This document shows, piece by piece, positions 9,469 through 17,630 of a DNA stretch of 64,000 nucleotides. Position 1 is the stretch's first letter. Each line of letters starts with the position of its first letter. This DNA comes from JBOFWL01 sp051653605. GTDB lineage: Bacteria; Spirochaetota; Brevinematia; Brevinematales; Brevinemataceae. The translations under genes were made by a program, and so were the position numbers. The stretch covers positions 186,001 through 250,000 of the forward strand of contig JBOFWL010000145.1 of assembly GCA_051653605.1 (NCBI GenBank), written 5' to 3'. The notes beneath the pieces are model-generated. The model ran no database searches, was not told where the DNA came from, and saw only the letters and a list, made by a program, of their open reading frames with translations.

Positions 9469-9501
9469 AAAGACGAGGGCTCTGCTCTTGTCTTTTTCTT
9501 T
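9469..9501 (+). terminator. Intrinsic terminator after rpsA-TPR
   Basis: AAAGACGAG...CTCTTGTCTTTTT forms a short stem with one mismatch and a run of T. It lies between the TPR gene and the first MATE gene. Because the MATE gene starts only about 20 bases later, read-through is possible. Confidence 0.55.
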
Positions 9502-9521
9502 ATAGCAAAAAAGAAGGATAT

Positions 9522-10895
9522 ATGCATATAAAAAGCCCTGAAACAGTGCTTCAAAGTGATCAAATAACAGAATCTATCTGGACCCTTGCTATCCCCATAA
9601 TGATTAGCGGTTTTGTGATTGCTTTGTATAACACTGTTGACTCTATTTTCGTTGGACGCTATGTTGGAAACCTTGCTTTGGCAGCACTTGCTGTTAACAA
9701 TGTTATTCAAATATCCATCATCGCCATGAGTGCTCTCTTCACTGTTGGGGTTTCTTCTATTATTTCAAGAGCTTTAGGAGCTAGAAAAAAAGAAAAAGCT
9801 GTTCAAGCTCTTGTGACTGGACTTTTCTTTGGATTTATTACCATGCTTATTTTTGCGTGGTTAGTTCTTTTCAATCTTAATAAAATATTGTTATGGATAG
9901 GCTCTCCTCCGGAAGTTCTTAACTATTCTCGACAATATGGCGGAATTATTCTGTGGTTTGCATTTATAGGGCCTATAAACGATATTCTTAATGCCTCTCT
10001 ACGCGCTAGCGGTTATTCTCAATGGGTGATGGGGCTCGTTCTGATAGGTGGGGTGAGTAATGTTGTTCTTGATGCCTTATTTATTATTGTTTTTCAATGG
10101 GGGGTCACCGGAGCTGCTATTGCAACTGTTTTATCCCAAATAATTGTATGTATTTCTGCTTCTGGCATTGTTAAAAAGGCGTATCATCTATCCTTCCCAA
10201 GAGATTTCATCAAAATTAAACCTAATCTAATTAAAGAAATTGCATATATAGGCTTGCCTGCATCTTTAAAATCTGGGGTATTTGTCTTGATGAACCTTAC
10301 TGTGAATAGATCATTGGCTCCCTTTGGCTCCGATGCCATTGCTGGTTTTGGGGTAATATACAAAGTAATCCACCTTGCTTACCAGCCCATTTTTGGCTTC
10401 AATCTTGGTGTTCAGCCTCTTATTGGTTATAATTATGGGGCGGGGCTTTATGAAAAGGTTCGAAAAATAATTCGTATTGCCAATATTAACGCTATTATTC
10501 TGGGATTATTCCCTGCATTTCTATTAATGTTAGCTCCGATGCCTTTTTATAGGCTGTTTACTAGTTCCGAAGCCATTATTCTTCATATTCGTAATTGTTC
10601 TTTCCTCATGGGGATAACTTTTTATCTTTACGGCTTCCAAATGGTTAGTACTGGGGCAACACTTGCGATGGGGCATACTTTTGCAAGCCTTCTTATGTCT
10701 TGCGGGAGACCATTCATCATGATACTTGTTATGGCAATCTCTCCGTATTTCTTTGGAATTTATGGAGTTTGGTTAGCATTTCCTATTACAGACATTATAA
10801 ACAGTTTCTATATTGCCTATATGCTTAAAAAAGAATTTAAAAAATTAATAAAAAAAGAAAAGAAAATTGAATTTTTAGGGAGTTCTAATGCCTAG
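9522..10895 (+). CDS. MATE-family multidrug exporter, first of three
   Basis: 457 residues with about 12 hydrophobic segments. The family's N-terminal signature is present (YNTVDSIFVGRYVG, LAALAVNN...SSIISRALGA), and the matching half-repeat begins near residue 240. MATE proteins export organic cations or drugs in exchange for sodium or protons across the inner membrane. The start is preceded by AAGGA. Its end overlaps the next MATE gene by 8 bases, showing a tight operon. The three paralogues are clearly homologous but well diverged, so this is not a recent duplication. Confidence 0.88.
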   Translation: MHIKSPETVLQSDQITESIWTLAIPIMISGFVIALYNTVDSIFVGRYVGNLALAALAVNNVIQISIIAMSALFTVGVSSIISRALGARKKEKAVQALVTGLFFGFITMLIFAWLVLFNLNKILLWIGSPPEVLNYSRQYGGIILWFAFIGPINDILNASLRASGYSQWVMGLVLIGGVSNVVLDALFIIVFQWGVTGAAIATVLSQIIVCISASGIVKKAYHLSFPRDFIKIKPNLIKEIAYIGLPASLKSGVFVLMNLTVNRSLAPFGSDAIAGFGVIYKVIHLAYQPIFGFNLGVQPLIGYNYGAGLYEKVRKIIRIANINAIILGLFPAFLLMLAPMPFYRLFTSSEAIILHIRNCSFLMGITFYLYGFQMVSTGATLAMGHTFASLLMSCGRPFIMILVMAISPYFFGIYGVWLAFPITDIINSFYIAYMLKKEFKKLIKKEKKIEFLGSSNA

Positions 10896-12294
10896 TACAG
10901 ATTTAGAATTAGAAATTGAGGAGAATGTCCCCCCACCTATTCCCAAAAGTGTTTTAGATAACGACCATGTTGCTTCTCTTATATTAAAGCTCTCTTTCCC
11001 AATGATGGTAGGGGCATTGATTGATGCTCTTTATAACACTGTCGATTCCATTTTTGTTGGACACTATGTTGGCCCAGAGGCACTTGCAGCATTAACAGTG
11101 AATTTTACGATTCAAGTTACACTTATGGCAATTGCAGCAACGATCAGCGTTGGAACAGGAGTAACTATTTCACGAGCTCTTGGTGAGAAAAAATATTATC
11201 TTGTTAAAGAAGGTTTAATTAACGGTATGTGGCTGGGGTTATTATTGAGCGTTATGTTGGCATGGTGCTTGCTCTTTAATCTAGATAATATTTTATTATT
11301 TATTGGCTCTGACCAGAGTTTTCTATCATACACCCGCGATTACGGAAGAATTATTCTCTGGGTTGCCTTCGTGCCTGTGATGAACGGAATTATTAGTGCC
11401 ATTCTCCGGGCTAAAGGACATTCTCAGATGTCTATGTGGATCCTCGCCATTGGTGCCAGCCTTAATATCTTACTCGATGCTATTTTCATTGCTGGATTTA
11501 AATGGGGAGTAACTGGGGCAGCTCTAGCAACTGTTATTTCTCAAATTACTGTCTGTTTTGTTGGTTTTACATTGATTTTTCATAGTTATAAAATTTCTTT
11601 TCGTGATTTCATAACTACAAAAATTCGTCCCGAATTAATGAAAGAAATTTGTATTATCGGGCTTGCTCCAGGATTACGACAAGCTAGCTTCAGCATCATG
11701 AATTTTATTTCAAACAAAACCTTGGGTGGGTTTGGCACAACGGCCTTGGCCGCCTATGGGCTTACATTTAGAATGGTTAATTTAGCTTTTATGCCTATTT
11801 TTGGATGTAATATGGGGTCTCAGCCTGTAATTTCGTTTAATTACGGAGCACGGCGTTATGATCGCATAGTAGTTGCTTTAAAGTCTTCTATTTTCATAGT
11901 TACAATTATAGGAGCACTTGGAAATATTCTTTTTTTGTGGTCACCACTGTGGCTTATTCAAATGTTTACGTCCGACCAGCCTACAATTCTGCAAGCTACA
12001 GATGCGATGAGAAAATCTGGGATGCTCTTTTTCCTATTTGGTGCTCAAATGATTATTTCATCTCTTATACAAAGTACTGGTTTTAACCGTCTTTCCTTAT
12101 TTATGGCGATTTCTAGACCATTAATCAGCATTTGTGGTTTTATTTTCCTTCCAATGTTTATTGGATTAGATGGGATATGGTTTACACAACCTATTTCAGA
12201 TTTTGTGTGTACCGTTATAGCTTTGCTAGCTCTACTCTACGTGATGCCACGTCTCAAAAAACAACTTGAACATCAAGGGTCAATTCCGCTATGA
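10888..12294 (+). CDS. MATE-family multidrug exporter, second of three
   Basis: 468 residues. It has the same layout as its neighbours, with YNTVDSIFVGHYVG and ISRALGE motifs and roughly 12 membrane segments. A 30-residue acidic, Pro-rich N-terminal extension (ending near VPPPIPKS) distinguishes it from the other two. It overlaps the upstream copy by 8 bases and is followed after about 17 bases by the third copy. Substrates cannot be predicted from sequence. Confidence 0.88.
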   Translation: MPSTDLELEIEENVPPPIPKSVLDNDHVASLILKLSFPMMVGALIDALYNTVDSIFVGHYVGPEALAALTVNFTIQVTLMAIAATISVGTGVTISRALGEKKYYLVKEGLINGMWLGLLLSVMLAWCLLFNLDNILLFIGSDQSFLSYTRDYGRIILWVAFVPVMNGIISAILRAKGHSQMSMWILAIGASLNILLDAIFIAGFKWGVTGAALATVISQITVCFVGFTLIFHSYKISFRDFITTKIRPELMKEICIIGLAPGLRQASFSIMNFISNKTLGGFGTTALAAYGLTFRMVNLAFMPIFGCNMGSQPVISFNYGARRYDRIVVALKSSIFIVTIIGALGNILFLWSPLWLIQMFTSDQPTILQATDAMRKSGMLFFLFGAQMIISSLIQSTGFNRLSLFMAISRPLISICGFIFLPMFIGLDGIWFTQPISDFVCTVIALLALLYVMPRLKKQLEHQGSIPL

Positions 12295-12311
12295 TATAGT
12301 TGAGGTGTGTC

Positions 12312-13664
12312 TTGGAAAATAAACATTTTATCTCTGAAAAAAACATTTCACCTATGCTCCTTTCGTTAGCCTTACCGGCTATGGCTGCAGGGCTTATTGA
12401 TATTACGTATAATGTTGTTGATTCTGTATTTATTGGTCATTTCGTTGGTCGAAGTGCTCTTGCTGCATTAAGTTTGATAAGCTCTATACAGTTGTTTTTC
12501 ATCTCTATGGGGCAGCTATTTGCGGTTGGATCAAGCTCTATTATTTCTCGCTCACTTGGCGCTAATAAGGCTTTGCTTGCTCAAGTCACGCTAAAACATG
12601 GCTTTTGGGCTTCGTTGATTTTTAGTACCATCATATCCTTCACCTTGCTTATCCGCCTAGACGATTTTTTAATTTTTCTTGGGGCAACACCTGATACGCT
12701 TCCTTACGCCCGAAGTTATGGTGGCATCATTTTATGGACTGCCTTTCTTGGCCCAGTAAACAATATACTTATGAGTTCCTTGCGTGCTAAAGGTGAGCTA
12801 TCGCTAGCCACGCGGTATGTTTTCATCGGAGCTATCAGTAATATTATTCTAGATGCCATTTTTATTATGGGATTTCGATGGGGAGGAGCGGGAGCCGCTG
12901 CTGCGACAGCTTTGTCACAATTGATTGTCTTTATTTTCGCTATAAAGCGAGTTAGACATACCTATAACATCCATATGAGATTAACAGAACGCTACTCATT
13001 CACCATTTTACGAGAGATTGCGATTATTGGGCTACCATCCTCAATACGAGTATTTTTATTTTCATTCCAGATGACTCTTACCAATAAAAATTTAAGTACT
13101 TATGGAGGAGTTGCAGCTCTTTCCGCATTTGGGATTGGTCATAGGATCATGCCAGTGGCGGGGATGCTTATTTTTGGAATAGCTCAAGGTGGGCAGCCTC
13201 TGATAGGAATGAATTTTGGGGCAAAACTTTACCTAAGAACAATAGAGATTATAAAACTAATTGTCCGATTTGCAATGTATTTCTCAATTCCCTTTTCGAT
13301 ATTTTTCATATGGGCACCGAAATGGGTCTTCTATATTTTCACTCGTGATCCAGAGATTATCGCAATAGGACAAATCGCCCTTCGCTATGGAGGAATATTT
13401 CACTTTTGCTGGAGTTACTTTGCCGTAGCAGCAGAGATTCTTCAAAGCATGGGGCGAGCTCGTCAAAGCTTTCTCCTTGTGGTGGTGTACCCGCTTTTGC
13501 TTATTGCTGGTCAAAGTATTTTTCCCCTATTTTTAGGATTAACCGGGATTTGGTTGAGTCAACCCGTTGGGTTTGTGCTTATTTTCATTCTAGCAAAATA
13601 CCTTCTGCATAAAAATTACCAATATTTAAAAAAACAGGAAGAAATTGAACAAAATGCTTTCTAA
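12312..13664 (+). CDS. MATE-family multidrug exporter, third of three
   Basis: About 450 residues. The start is uncertain: there is no suitable ATG, and I favour the TTG at 12312, 4 bases after AGGTG; an in-frame TTG at 12300 is the alternative. The motifs YNVVDSVFIGHFVG and SSSIISRSLGA place it in the same family as the two preceding genes, with about 12 membrane segments. Its 3' end overlaps yggS, so translation is probably coupled into the yggS-yggT-yggU group. Confidence 0.85.
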   Translation: MENKHFISEKNISPMLLSLALPAMAAGLIDITYNVVDSVFIGHFVGRSALAALSLISSIQLFFISMGQLFAVGSSSIISRSLGANKALLAQVTLKHGFWASLIFSTIISFTLLIRLDDFLIFLGATPDTLPYARSYGGIILWTAFLGPVNNILMSSLRAKGELSLATRYVFIGAISNIILDAIFIMGFRWGGAGAAAATALSQLIVFIFAIKRVRHTYNIHMRLTERYSFTILREIAIIGLPSSIRVFLFSFQMTLTNKNLSTYGGVAALSAFGIGHRIMPVAGMLIFGIAQGGQPLIGMNFGAKLYLRTIEIIKLIVRFAMYFSIPFSIFFIWAPKWVFYIFTRDPEIIAIGQIALRYGGIFHFCWSYFAVAAEILQSMGRARQSFLLVVVYPLLLIAGQSIFPLFLGLTGIWLSQPVGFVLIFILAKYLLHKNYQYLKKQEEIEQNAF

Positions 13665-14304
13665 ATTTCAAGAAATTGTTTATAATATTAACGAGAATCG
13701 CTCTGAAAATCAAGAAGTTCTCATTTGTGCGGTTGGAAAAACTCAAAGCGCCGAATTGGTTCAAGAAGCAATCAACCTAGGAATTAGCGATATAGGCGAA
13801 AACCGTGTGCAAGAAGCAATTACAAAATTCCCTTATATTAATGGAGCTCGTCGTCACCTGATTGGCCCATTACAAAGTAATAAAGAAAACGCAGCCCTCA
13901 AGATTTTTGATGTTATTCAAAGTATTGAAAATATTAATCAGTGTCGACGCCTGTGCTCTAAAATTGTTTCTGCTAATATGCAAAAAGTATTTTATATTCA
14001 AGTAAATACTTCCGAAGAACCTCAAAAGCATGGCGTACAAAACTATGAAGAATTACTTGAGATAGCCAAAGAGATCATCACATGCCCAAATATTAAACTT
14101 GAAGGCCTCATGACTATAGGCGCTCTCAATGGAGATCCTCGTATTTGTTTCAAAAAATTAAAAACAATGAGAGATGATCTAGAAAATTCTCTTGGTATCC
14201 AACTAGGGCTTTCAATGGGAATGAGTAATGATTATATCACTGCAGTACAAGAGGGGGCTACTCTTGTGCGAATTGGCTCGCTATTATTTGGTCAACGAAA
14301 TTAA
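13654..14304 (+). CDS. yggS: PLP-binding protein of the YggS/PLPBP family
   Basis: 216 residues from the ATG at 13654 (an in-frame TTG at 13645 is possible). The protein is a single-domain type III fold. The pyridoxal-phosphate lysine lies in ICAVGKTQ near the N-terminus, and the conserved IGENRVQEA, HLIGPLQSNK and GLMTIGA blocks follow. Family members bind PLP without a known reaction and keep PLP and amino-acid levels in balance. Most homologues read AVSKT where this one reads AVGKT. The start overlaps the third MATE gene by 11 bases, and yggT follows after 15 bases. yggS and yggT are neighbours in many bacteria. Confidence 0.9.
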   Translation: MLSKFQEIVYNINENRSENQEVLICAVGKTQSAELVQEAINLGISDIGENRVQEAITKFPYINGARRHLIGPLQSNKENAALKIFDVIQSIENINQCRRLCSKIVSANMQKVFYIQVNTSEEPQKHGVQNYEELLEIAKEIITCPNIKLEGLMTIGALNGDPRICFKKLKTMRDDLENSLGIQLGLSMGMSNDYITAVQEGATLVRIGSLLFGQRN

Positions 14305-14319
14305 TATCAAGGAGATCGT

Positions 14320-14592
14320 ATGGGATCCATTTTTCCATTCCTCTATTTTTTAATCTACTGTTATAACATCGTATTTTTTGTATGGATTCTGTCCTCTTGG
14401 TTGCCTGTCGACCGAAGTTTCTTTTTAATTCGCTTCCTCGATTCTCTTATCGAGCCAGTGTACTATACCCTATTAAAATTTCTCCCACCTCTTCGCCTAG
14501 GTATGCTCGATTTTTCTGTTTTTTATATGATGTTTTTACTTAGCGGGCTACAGTGGGGGCTGATCATCCTCGAACGTTTAATTATGAGATGA
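14320..14592 (+). CDS. yggT: YggT-family membrane protein
   Basis: 90 residues with two hydrophobic segments (about 5-25 and 60-80) and the family's central LIEPVYYTLLKFLPP block. This small inner-membrane family is linked to osmotic stress and, in Gram-positives, to cell-division gene clusters (YlmG). An AAGGAG site precedes the ATG. The stop codon overlaps the next start (ATGAGATGA), so yggU is translationally coupled. Confidence 0.85.
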   Translation: MGSIFPFLYFLIYCYNIVFFVWILSSWLPVDRSFFLIRFLDSLIEPVYYTLLKFLPPLRLGMLDFSVFYMMFLLSGLQWGLIILERLIMR

Positions 14593-14879
14593 AATTAAGT
14601 GTACGAGTTGCGCCTCGTTCGTCACGTACAGAATTGTTAATCACTCCAGAATTAGAATTGAAGTTAAAAATAACCTCCCCACCTGTTGATGGAGAGGCAA
14701 ATAAAGCCGTTTGCTTATTTTTTGCTGATTTTTTTGGTATTGCAAAAACAAGGGTCAGTGTTGTTATTGGGCAAAAAAGTACTCAAAAAGTCCTGAATAT
14801 CGAGGGGCTAGACCCTCTTACCGCCCAAAAAAAGCTTGAAAAAGCATTAGGAGTCGTTTTCCATGAGCCTAATCGTTAA
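14589..14879 (+). CDS. yggU: YggU/DUF167-family protein
   Basis: 96 residues from the ATG that overlaps the yggT stop; an upstream in-frame ATG at 14553 would only read yggT sequence in another frame. The characteristic blocks are present: VRVAPRSSRTEL, then the core KLKITSPPVDGEANKAVCLFF, then VSVVIGQKSTQK. The family is widespread and its function is unknown. It ends 17 bases inside the ABC ATPase gene. Confidence 0.88.
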   Translation: MKLSVRVAPRSSRTELLITPELELKLKITSPPVDGEANKAVCLFFADFFGIAKTRVSVVIGQKSTQKVLNIEGLDPLTAQKKLEKALGVVFHEPNR

Positions 14880-15654
14880 TAAACTCTCTGCATCTTACAA
14901 TAATCAACAAGTACTTAAAGATATTTCTTTTACCCTTGAATATGGGGAGATGTTGGCTATTATTGGCCCCAATGGCAGTGGAAAAACCACCCTTATGAGA
15001 ACACTTTTAGGCCTGAAAACCCCCGATAGTGGCTCGGTGCTATTAGAGGGAAAAACGCCTATTCAAGCATTAAAAAAGTATCGTGGTTTAGCAGCCTACT
15101 TACCCCAATCGCAGAATATTAATACGCTTTTACCGCTTTCTGTTGAAGATGTTGTGTCACAAGGATTTAAGGCAAGAAAAATCTGGGATGAACGCCTTTC
15201 AGCTGAGGAAAAAGATGCTGTTGATGAGGCTCTCGAGCTTGTACAAATGAAAAATTGTAAAAATTTATTGTTTCGTTCTTTATCTGGAGGGCAACGCCAA
15301 CGGGTGTTGATAGCTCTGGCTATCTCTGGCAACCCTCGCTATTTGTTTCTTGACGAGCCCTCTAACGCTCTTGATTTTTCTTCTATTGATAAGTTATATC
15401 ATCTTTTAGGAGAACTTCGCTCTGTAAGACAAATGGGGATTTTAATTATCTCTCATGACATTGGCGCGATCGGAGGATCTGCCGATCGGATTGGCTTACT
15501 CATGAATAGTTTCCGCTATTTAGGCAGCCCTCAGACGGTGCCACAGGAGATATTAAGAGAAGTTTTTGGGTGCCATATCTCACTAATGCCGGACGACCCC
15601 GACTGTGATATTTGCAGACAAAAATCAGAAGGAACATTAATAAGCATAAAATAG
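14863..15654 (+). CDS. ABC transporter ATP-binding protein, metal/siderophore type
   Basis: 263 residues. Walker A is GPNGSGKTT (35-43), the Q-loop is LPQSQ, the signature is LSGGQ (140s), Walker B is YLFLDEPSNALD and the switch is ISHD. Length and pattern fit the importers for zinc/manganese or iron-siderophore/cobalamin (ZnuC and FecE/BtuD types). An unusual C-terminal tail carries a Cys-x2-Cys pair (PDCDIC), which might bind metal. No permease lies beside it. A FecB/BtuF-like binding protein sits 1.2 kb away on the other strand, and a ZnuA-like one at 49.4 kb. It closes the MATE-ygg operon and ends 2 bases from the convergent smpB. Confidence 0.85.
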   Translation: MSLIVNKLSASYNNQQVLKDISFTLEYGEMLAIIGPNGSGKTTLMRTLLGLKTPDSGSVLLEGKTPIQALKKYRGLAAYLPQSQNINTLLPLSVEDVVSQGFKARKIWDERLSAEEKDAVDEALELVQMKNCKNLLFRSLSGGQRQRVLIALAISGNPRYLFLDEPSNALDFSSIDKLYHLLGELRSVRQMGILIISHDIGAIGGSADRIGLLMNSFRYLGSPQTVPQEILREVFGCHISLMPDDPDCDICRQKSEGTLISIK

Positions 15655-15656
15655 AC

Positions 15657-16130
15657 TTAGTGACGAAATGACTTAAGAGTACGTTGAATATCTCGTTTTA
15701 CTTCATCTGTTCTAAGTTTTTCTCTTTTATCGAAAAGCTTTTTCCCTTTGCAAAGCCCTATTTCAAGCTTTGCAATACGGCCTTTAAGATACATTTTAAG
15801 AGGAATAATCGTTAAACCTTCTTGCATAGAACGTTGCTCTAATTTGAAAATTTCTTTTTTATGCAGGAGAAGCATCCGTTCTCGATCGGGTTTATGATTA
15901 TGAATATTGCCAAAATCGTAGACGTTAATATTCATTCCTAAAATCGTTGCTATACCGCCTCGAACAAGGACATAGCTTTCTTTAAGGTTAACGCGACCAT
16001 CTCGCACCGATTTAATTTCGGTACCCTTAAGGGATAGTCCAACTTCAAAGGTATCTAGCACTTCATAGTCGTGGAAGGCTTTTTTATTACTCGCAATAGG
16101 AGTAATAGTTAATTTTTTATCATCGTTCAT
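15657..16130 (-). CDS. smpB: SsrA-binding protein SmpB
   Basis: 157 residues, the usual length. The family blocks are easy to read: ITPIASNKKAFHDYEVLDTF near the N-terminus, GLSLKGTEIKSVRDGRVNLK, then LKMYLKGRIAKLEIGLCKGKK, and a basic tail. SmpB carries tmRNA into stalled ribosomes, where its C-terminal tail reads the empty mRNA channel. I did not find the tmRNA gene in the window. It is convergent with the ABC ATPase (2-base gap) and divergent from the aldolase-like gene. Confidence 0.95.
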   Translation of the reverse strand: MNDDKKLTITPIASNKKAFHDYEVLDTFEVGLSLKGTEIKSVRDGRVNLKESYVLVRGGIATILGMNINVYDFGNIHNHKPDRERMLLLHKKEIFKLEQRSMQEGLTIIPLKMYLKGRIAKLEIGLCKGKKLFDKREKLRTDEVKRDIQRTLKSFRH

Positions 16131-16190
16131 AATAGTTATTATACACTATTTTACTAAAAAATCAAAAACAATTTATGTAGGAAAATTACC

Positions 16191-16826
16191 ATGAATTACA
16201 TTGAAGAAACCATTATCAAGCAACGCTTTCTCCCTATTATTGATTTTACATCGATTAAAAATCCTGATAAATTTTTTAATATTCTTGTTAAAGAAAAAAT
16301 CAAAGTGCTCCAAGTAAATTTCAGCAATAAAGAACACATGAAAGAAGCCTATAAGCTGGGTGAATGGAACAAAACCTATGATATTCAAATTGGGTCTGGC
16401 TTTCTATATTCAACAGAAGACGCTAAAGCAATGATTCAAAATGGCGCGAAATTCGTTGTTAGCTCGGTGATGGCGTTGGATATTCTACATGTAGCTCGCT
16501 CTCATGAGGTGCCAGCTATCGTTTCTGGATTAACGCCAACAGAGATTTATCATGCTAAAGGCACGGGAGCAGGCTTGGTACAGGTGTTTCCTGCATCGCA
16601 AATCCCCCTTCGCTCCATTATTTCGCTTCAAGAACACCTTCCTTCCTGTAATTTAATGCTTACTGGGGGGCTTACTCTCTATGAGGCTCTTGAAATCCTT
16701 AGTTTAGGTATCAGTGCGGTAGGAATTAAAGGCAGTATTTTCCAAAAAGAGCACACGGAAAGTGAAAATTATAGTGCTATCGCAGATTCTGTAAAGAATT
16801 TTTGCAATCGCGTGCGAAATCTATAA
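16191..16826 (+). CDS. KDPG/KHG aldolase-like protein lacking catalytic residues
   Basis: 211 residues, the length and layout of the class I KDPG aldolase (Eda) beta-barrel. The second-strand position that reads LEVT in active enzymes reads LQVN here (Gln41 for the catalytic Glu). The Schiff-base lysine of the KFFPA motif is Gln131 (VQVFPA). The phosphate-site TGG and the IKGS block near the C-terminus are kept. A Schiff-base aldolase cannot work without the lysine, so the protein probably has another reaction or a binding role. It is a single gene, divergent from smpB and convergent with the binding-protein gene, and there is no Entner-Doudoroff partner nearby. Confidence 0.75.
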   Translation: MNYIEETIIKQRFLPIIDFTSIKNPDKFFNILVKEKIKVLQVNFSNKEHMKEAYKLGEWNKTYDIQIGSGFLYSTEDAKAMIQNGAKFVVSSVMALDILHVARSHEVPAIVSGLTPTEIYHAKGTGAGLVQVFPASQIPLRSIISLQEHLPSCNLMLTGGLTLYEALEILSLGISAVGIKGSIFQKEHTESENYSAIADSVKNFCNRVRNL

Positions 16827-16841
16827 AACATTATCTTCTTA

Positions 16842-17630
16842 CTATATACTTTTTAAAACAGAAATTTCCTCTAAGATTAACGGTGATGGTAATAATAAAT
16901 TATTGTTAGATAATACCACTAGGCGTTGTGCTCCTATTGATTTTTTTATTTTTTGAAGAGCTCTTGTTTCTTCTACAAGTGCCAAGGGGATAAAAAGTAC
17001 ATCTGCTTTTATTCCATGAAGAGTTTCTTCATCCAGCACTGGGTAAGGTGGTGTAAGCTCTATGGTGTTTTTCCACCCAGCAAGGGCAAGAAGTTCGCTT
17101 AAAAAGGTATTTGTAGAGACTGTATAGATAGGATCAAGCCCTATTACCATAAGATACTGGCCTCGAAATGACTTTTTCGCCTGATAAAACATAAGATTTG
17201 AGAGATATTCTTGTGATTTTATATTAGAAAGACGAAAAATTTTCTCCAAATCCTGTAAATTTGAGTAAATAGCCTTCATTCCACCTGTTTTTGCAGAATA
17301 TATCTCTATTCCTCGAGATTTTAGATGATCGAAGGCAGAAGACTCACTAACAGCTAACATATCCGGTTTAAGGCGAAGTATATCCTCATCAGAAACAGAT
17401 ATACCCAATAATTTGGGTAAATGCTGGACATTTGGGTGTTCATCGTAGGCACTAACAGCAATAATTCGATCATCTAATCCTAAATAAGATAAATTTTGTG
17501 TCTCTGCAGGGCTAAGAGCTATGATTCTTTGGATATTTTTATCAGTCGTGTGGGTATTTTCTGTCCATTCTGGTAAAAATAACCCCAAAATAAGCACAAT
17601 AGGCAGAATTAAGTTTACAAACGTCGCCAT
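16842..17630 (-). CDS. FecB/BtuF-like periplasmic substrate-binding protein
   Basis: 262 residues. An N-terminal hydrophobic segment serves as a signal or anchor with no lipobox. A type III binding-protein fold follows: RIIALSPAETQNLSYLGLDDRIIAVS opens the first lobe, LKPDMLAVS is the usual 'KPDLVI' block, and a long helix joins the lobes. Members bind iron-siderophores, haem or cobalamin for an ABC importer. The ATG overlaps the end of cysS by 16 bases, so it is translated from the cysS message. The ABC ATPase at 14863 is the nearest possible partner; no permease is present. Confidence 0.75.
   Translation of the reverse strand: MATFVNLILPIVLILGLFLPEWTENTHTTDKNIQRIIALSPAETQNLSYLGLDDRIIAVSAYDEHPNVQHLPKLLGISVSDEDILRLKPDMLAVSESSAFDHLKSRGIEIYSAKTGGMKAIYSNLQDLEKIFRLSNIKSQEYLSNLMFYQAKKSFRGQYLMVIGLDPIYTVSTNTFLSELLALAGWKNTIELTPPYPVLDEETLHGIKADVLFIPLALVEETRALQKIKKSIGAQRLVVLSNNNLLLPSPLILEEISVLKSI

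Noticed and set aside
15655..16190. tmRNA gene near smpB
   Set aside because: No Ala-tRNA-like ends or tag-coding frame can be found around smpB or in nearby gaps.
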